This document shows positions 7,028-9,942 of a DNA stretch of 9,942 nucleotides, one piece after another (position 1 is the first letter of the stretch; each line of letters opens with the position of its first letter). Under the pieces are notes generated by a model that was given only the letters and a program-made list of their open reading frames with translations, was not told the origin of the DNA and made no database searches. A program made the translations under genes and the position numbers. The stretch comes from Deltaproteobacteria bacterium (GTDB lineage: Bacteria; Desulfobacterota; DSM-4660; Desulfatiglandales; HGW-15): NCBI GenBank assembly GCA_021737245.1, contig JAIPEI010000098.1, positions 1 through 9,942 on the forward strand, in the 5' to 3' direction.

Positions 7028-7409
7028 CGGCGGCAAGATCATAACCGGGCTTGTGATCGGTCTGGCCCTCCTGCTGTTCCCGTTCTTTTACACGGCCGGA
7101 AAGGCAGCCCGGGCGCCGGAGCGCGAGCTCACGGCCAAGGCCAAGGAGGCGGAAAAGTGTATCGAGGCCACGGCCTTCATGAAGACCGGGCACATGAAGC
7201 TCCTCGACGAGTGGCGGGATGAAGTCGTTCGCGACGCGGACCGATACTACACAAGCAACCTCACCGGCGAGGTCCATTACAAGAGCATCCAGGTCACCTG
7301 CATGGAATGCCATTCGAACAAGACCAAGTTCTGCGACAGGTGCCACACCTACGCAGGCGTGGACCCCTTTTGCTGGGATTGTCACATCGCACCGAAGGAG
7401 AGTGAGTGA
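7020..7409 (+). CDS. dsrJ: DsrJ, membrane-anchored periplasmic tri-heme cytochrome c of DsrMKJOP
   Basis: This 129-residue protein has an N-terminal hydrophobic helix (about 7-24), probably an uncleaved signal anchor, and three c-type heme motifs near the C-terminus: CMECH (94-98), CDRCH (105-109) and CWDCH (118-122). The conserved region between the anchor and the hemes contains C47 in AEKCIEATAFMKTGH, the position matching the cysteine that serves as distal ligand of one heme in DsrJ of sulfur bacteria. H58, M54 and M59 are other possible axial ligands. DsrJ is the periplasmic redox subunit whose physiological partner is still unclear. The ATG at 7020 overlaps dsrK by 8 nt, with a purine-rich GAGGAAGAGG directly upstream as ribosome binding site. 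Its TGA shares one base with the dsrO ATG. Confidence 0.95.
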   Translation: MYDGGKIITGLVIGLALLLFPFFYTAGKAARAPERELTAKAKEAEKCIEATAFMKTGHMKLLDEWRDEVVRDADRYYTSNLTGEVHYKSIQVTCMECHSNKTKFCDRCHTYAGVDPFCWDCHIAPKESE

Positions 7410-8203
7410 TGGGCGTCAACAGACGAGAATTCTTGAAGATCGCCGGGCTCTCCACCCTGGTGGGCCTGGGGGGGAAGACGGCCTTTGAGCTGTTGGCCCC
7501 GGGAGAGCTGGAAGCCCGGGAGGCCCCCCTCGGCGAAGCGCAGAAATGGGGCATGGTCGTGGACATGCACAAGATGGACGAGCCCTTGATGGACAAGTGC
7601 ATCGAGGCCTGCCACCGCTTCCACAACGTCCCCAACATCGGGACCCCCAAGGAGGAGGTCAAGTGGCTCTGGAAGGAGACCTATCACCACTCCTTTCCCG
7701 GCAGGGAGAACGAGTACCTGACCGAGGAGGTCGAGGAGATGCCCTTCCTCCTGCTCTGCAACCACTGCACCAACCCGCCCTGCGTCCGGGTCTGCCCCAC
7801 CAAGGCGACCTTCAAGCGCGAGGACGGGATCGTCATCATGGACATGCACCGGTGCATCGGGTGCCGGTTCTGCATGGCGGCCTGCCCCTATGGATCCCGG
7901 AGCTTCAACTGGGGAGACCCCCGAAAGGCCCCGGAGGCCCTGAACCCCGGCTTCCCCTGGAACCCCGACTACCCCACCCGCAGCATGGGGGTGGTGGAGA
8001 AGTGCAACTTTTGTGCGGAGCGCCTCGCCAAGGGGCAGTACCCGGCCTGCGTGGAAGCGGCCGCCGAGGAGGTGGAGGGCGCCCTGGTGTTCGGGGATCT
8101 CGCAGACCCCGAATCGGAGCCCCGGGCGGTCCTTCGCGAACACTACACGATCAGGCGGAAACCCGAGCTTGGCACGGGACCGAACGTTTTCTACGTGATA
8201 TGA
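7409..8203 (+). CDS. dsrO: DsrO, Tat-exported periplasmic ferredoxin-like Fe-S subunit of DsrMKJOP
   Basis: DsrO is a 264-residue NrfC/PsrB-type iron-sulfur protein that sits on the periplasmic face of DsrP. It begins with a twin-arginine signal, NRREFLK (4-10) followed by a hydrophobic stretch, so it is exported folded. Two full ferredoxin motifs are present: C117-C120-C125-C129 and C149-C152-C155-C159. The outer motifs are reduced. The first keeps only C64 and C68 (KCIEACH). The last keeps C199, C202 and C214, with alanine and three extra residues where the fourth cysteine would be (PACVEAAAEEVEGAL). By the usual cross-pairing this leaves ligands for three cubanes instead of four. ATG 7409 is preferred over GTG 7406 because AAGGAG (7395-7400) lies 8 nt upstream and TGATG overlap with dsrJ is typical of coupling. 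Confidence 0.93.
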   Translation: MGVNRREFLKIAGLSTLVGLGGKTAFELLAPGELEAREAPLGEAQKWGMVVDMHKMDEPLMDKCIEACHRFHNVPNIGTPKEEVKWLWKETYHHSFPGRENEYLTEEVEEMPFLLLCNHCTNPPCVRVCPTKATFKREDGIVIMDMHRCIGCRFCMAACPYGSRSFNWGDPRKAPEALNPGFPWNPDYPTRSMGVVEKCNFCAERLAKGQYPACVEAAAEEVEGALVFGDLADPESEPRAVLREHYTIRRKPELGTGPNVFYVI

Positions 8204-8210
8204 GGTCGAT

Positions 8211-9374
8211 ATGTTTGAGAAGACAATTCGAGGAAGTCAGAGATACTGGGGATGGTTGTTCTTCCTGCTCGTGCTCATGGGCATCGGGTTCGGTGTCTAC
8301 CTCTACCAGTTCTTCGAAGGCCTGAAGATCACCGGGATGAGCCGTGACGTCTCCTGGGGATTTTACATCGCCCAGCTGACCTATCTGGTCGGCGTGGCCG
8401 CCGGGGGCGTGATGGTCGTTCTGCCCTACTATCTCCACGACTACAAGGCCTTCGGCCGCATCACGATCCTGGGCGAGTTCCTGGCCATTGCGGCGGTGAT
8501 CATGTGCATGCTCTTCGTCTTCGTGGATTTGGGACAGCCGACCCGCGTCATGAACGTGATCATCCACCCCACGCCCAACTCCATCCTGTTCTGGGACATG
8601 ACCGTGCTGAGCGTATATCTGCTCCTGAACATCGTCGTGGGATGGAATGTGCTGAGTGCGGAGCGGAAGGGGATCCCCTACCAGAAATGGGTCAAGGTGC
8701 TGGCCTACGTTTCCATTCCCTGGGCCTTCAGCATTCACACGGTCACGGCCTTCCTGTATGCGGGTCTTCCGGGGCGGCACTACTGGCTCACGGCCATCAT
8801 GGCCGCGCGCTTTCTTTCCTCCGCCTTTGCGGCCGGACCGGCGCTGCTGCTCCTGCTCTGCCTGATCGTGCGCAAGGTGAGCCGGTTCGATCCGGGCAGG
8901 GAGGCCGTCCGGACCCTGGGCGGGATCGTGGCCTATGCGTTCATCATAAACGTGTTCTTTTTCCTGCTCGAGCTGTTCACCGCGTTCTACAGCCAGATCC
9001 CGGGCCACATGCATCCCATCCAGTTCCTCTTCACGGGCCTGGAAGGACACACCTACCTGGTTCCCTGGATGTGGACCGCAGCCGCGGTCGCCGTTGTGGG
9101 CTTGATCCTGCTCATCGTGCCCGCTACCAGGCGAAACGAAGACACCCTGGTCGTGGGCTGCGTGGCGGTCATTGTCAGCACCTGGATCGACAAGGGCCTC
9201 GGCCTGATCATCGCCGGTTTCACGCCCAATCCCTTCGAAGGGGTGACGCCCTACTGGCCCACCCTGCCGGAGATGCTCATCTCCATCGGGGTGTTTGCAA
9301 CGGGGTTCTTCATCCTCACCGTGCTCTACAAGATGGCGATCGGTATCAAGGAAGAGGCGGCCGGGGTGTCCTAG
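8211..9374 (+). CDS. dsrP: DsrP, NrfD/PsrC-family integral membrane subunit of DsrMKJOP
   Basis: DsrP is the second membrane subunit and pairs with DsrO as NrfD does with NrfC. NrfD-family proteins handle quinol or conduct charge and usually have no cofactor; some DsrP homologues are reported to carry heme, which the sequence alone cannot settle. The 387 residues contain about ten hydrophobic helices, roughly at 15-37, 53-75, 88-106, 126-147, 161-185, 191-221, 235-259, 284-303, 311-335 and 354-377. Family-like features include WGFYIAQLTYLVGVAAGG (49-66), DLGQP (106-110), SIHTVTAFLYAGLPGR (174-189) and ELFTAFYSQIPGH (254-266). The ribosome binding site GAGG (8202-8205) overlaps the dsrO stop and lies 5 nt before the ATG. 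This is the last gene of the operon and is followed by an intrinsic terminator. Confidence 0.95.
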   Translation: MFEKTIRGSQRYWGWLFFLLVLMGIGFGVYLYQFFEGLKITGMSRDVSWGFYIAQLTYLVGVAAGGVMVVLPYYLHDYKAFGRITILGEFLAIAAVIMCMLFVFVDLGQPTRVMNVIIHPTPNSILFWDMTVLSVYLLLNIVVGWNVLSAERKGIPYQKWVKVLAYVSIPWAFSIHTVTAFLYAGLPGRHYWLTAIMAARFLSSAFAAGPALLLLLCLIVRKVSRFDPGREAVRTLGGIVAYAFIINVFFFLLELFTAFYSQIPGHMHPIQFLFTGLEGHTYLVPWMWTAAAVAVVGLILLIVPATRRNEDTLVVGCVAVIVSTWIDKGLGLIIAGFTPNPFEGVTPYWPTLPEMLISIGVFATGFFILTVLYKMAIGIKEEAAGVS

Positions 9375-9404
9375 CGGGCGCAAGCCTTCTTCGCCGGGTT
9401 TCAG

Positions 9405-9441
9405 GCAGCCCCGATCCTCACACGGATCGGGGCCTGCTTTT
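9405..9441 (+). terminator. Rho-independent terminator of the dsrMKJOP operon
   Basis: A 9-bp GC-rich stem, CCCCGATCC (9409-9417) with GGATCGGGG (9424-9432), closes a 6-nt TCACAC loop. It is extended by GCAG/CTGC with one bulged C at 9433 and ends in TTTT (9438-9441). It lies 31 nt after the dsrP stop and only 17 nt before the next -35 box, so it separates the operon from the ferredoxin gene. Confidence 0.88.
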
Positions 9442-9458
9442 GGGGGCCCAAAAACAAC

Positions 9459-9486
9459 TTGACACGGTGGGGTTCCTCTGTTAAAT
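9459..9486 (+). promoter_or_regulatory. Putative sigma70 promoter of the ferredoxin gene
   Basis: A perfect -35 hexamer TTGACA (9459-9464) is followed after 16 nt by TTAAAT (9481-9486), a 4-of-6 match to the -10 consensus. Transcription would begin near 9493, giving a leader of about 80 nt. The leader contains a small weak inverted repeat, TTGGA (9534-9538) with TCCAA (9552-9556), just before the ribosome binding site. Placement right after the dsr terminator supports independent expression of the ferredoxin. Confidence 0.65.
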
Positions 9487-9574
9487 CGAGCCGTGTCGTG
9501 CCCGCGGCGGAGCTGAATTCAGAACGCAAGATGTTGGATTTCTAAATCAATTCCAAATATGGGAGGAAGAGAGC

Positions 9575-9763
9575 ATGGGTTACGAAGTCGTAGTGGACAA
9601 GGAAAAATGCGAAGGCTGCGAGGAGTGCGTGGAAGTGTGCCCCGTGGATGTCTACGAGATGGTGGATGGAAAGTCGGAACCGGTCAATGCCGAGGAGTGC
9701 CTGGGCTGCGAGAGCTGCGTCGAGGTGTGCGATCAGGAAGCCATCACCGTGACGGAGGTTTAA
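9575..9763 (+). CDS. Small 2x[4Fe-4S] ferredoxin
   Basis: A 62-residue bacterial-type ferredoxin and likely cytoplasmic low-potential electron carrier. Two near-symmetric motifs are present: C12-C15-C18-C22 (CEGCEECVEVCP) and C42-C45-C48-C52 (CLGCESCVEVCD). The first has the usual proline after its last cysteine; the second has aspartate there. All eight cysteines are present, so two [4Fe-4S] clusters are expected. The protein is very acidic, which is normal for the family. It has no signal peptide. A strong ribosome binding site, GGGAGGAAG, lies a few bases before ATG 9575. It has its own promoter and terminator, so it is monocistronic. Its position suggests a role in sulfate-reduction electron flow, but no partner can be named from sequence. 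Confidence 0.93.
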   Translation: MGYEVVVDKEKCEGCEECVEVCPVDVYEMVDGKSEPVNAEECLGCESCVEVCDQEAITVTEV

Positions 9764-9802
9764 CCTCCTCCTTCCCGGCTGAATAACAGGAAAAGGAAAC
9801 AG

Positions 9803-9835
9803 CGCCTTGCCCCCAAGCCGGGGTAGGGCGTTTTT
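9803..9835 (+). terminator. Rho-independent terminator of the ferredoxin gene
   Basis: An 11-bp stem, CGCCTTGCCCC (9803-9813) with GGGGTAGGGCG (9820-9830), contains two G-U pairs and a 6-nt loop, and is followed by five T residues (9831-9835). It lies about 40 nt after the ferredoxin stop. Confidence 0.88.
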
Positions 9836-9875
9836 CATGGGGGCATGATCCCCGCGCGGCCGCCCGAAATCAGAG

Positions 9876-9905
9876 GGGGCCGCTTCCCCTGTGGGAAGCG
9901 GCCCC
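9876..9905. other. Perfect 13-bp hairpin without T-tract
   Basis: GGGGCCGCTTCCC (9876-9888) and GGGAAGCGGCCCC (9893-9905) form a perfect 13-bp inverted repeat with a CTGT loop. No T-tract follows on the + strand. On the - strand the stem is followed by CTCTGATTT, which has only three adjacent T's. It may be a terminator for a gene on the - strand entering from beyond the window, a transcript-end barrier, or one copy of a dispersed repeat. The rest of 9836-9942 shows no gene. Confidence 0.6.
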
Positions 9906-9942
9906 GCTTCATCATCGACTCCATGACCGGCTTTAGACGCCG

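Noticed and set aside
8151..9383. A 410-codon open frame on the - strand opposite dsrP
   Set aside because: The hydrophobic DsrP codons read in reverse give a charged, histidine- and glutamine-rich product. This is a shadow.
9933..9942. Possible end (GV-stop) of a gene entering on the - strand
   Set aside because: Only three codons including TAA are visible, too little to support a gene.
1..9942. CRISPR array, tRNA/rRNA genes, insertion sequence or phage genes
   Set aside because: No regularly spaced repeats, RNA-gene sequences, transposase or integrase motifs, or terminal inverted repeats were seen.

Overview
The window is GC-rich DNA from a Gram-negative bacterium, most likely a sulfate- or sulfite-reducing member of the Desulfobacterota (former Deltaproteobacteria). 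The main evidence is a complete dsrMKJOP operon that includes the periplasmic subunits DsrJ and DsrO. It stands apart from dsrAB and is headed by a small RsbRD-N-like gene, an arrangement I associate with sulfate reducers. The RND efflux genes independently require an outer membrane. All genes lie on the + strand.

Region 1 (1-3571) is the end of an efflux operon: the C-terminal 106 residues of a periplasmic adaptor, then a complete RND inner-membrane permease. No intrinsic terminator follows it, only a C-rich, G-poor tract. Region 2 (3572-3730) holds a near-consensus sigma70 promoter and, in the predicted 5' leader, an inverted repeat overlapping a direct repeat that could be an operator. Region 3 (3731-9374) is one tightly packed operon: RsbRD-N-like protein, dsrM, dsrK, dsrJ, dsrO, dsrP, with gaps of 0-16 nt or short overlaps. 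It ends in a strong intrinsic terminator. Region 4 (9375-9942) holds a separately promoted 62-residue ferredoxin with two [4Fe-4S] motifs, its terminator, and a perfect 13-bp hairpin near the window end.

DsrMKJOP is a transmembrane redox complex. DsrM (di-heme b) and DsrP (NrfD family) are the membrane subunits. DsrK is the cytoplasmic HdrD-like Fe-S subunit, thought to act on the DsrC trisulfide made by dissimilatory sulfite reductase. DsrJ (tri-heme c) and DsrO (Tat-exported Fe-S protein) face the periplasm. The downstream ferredoxin is a plausible but unproven cytoplasmic electron carrier for the same metabolism.

The core system is known. The less explained parts are the RsbRD-N-like lead gene, the repeat in its leader, a reduced cysteine set in DsrO, and an asparagine at the usual proton-relay lysine position of the RND permease.
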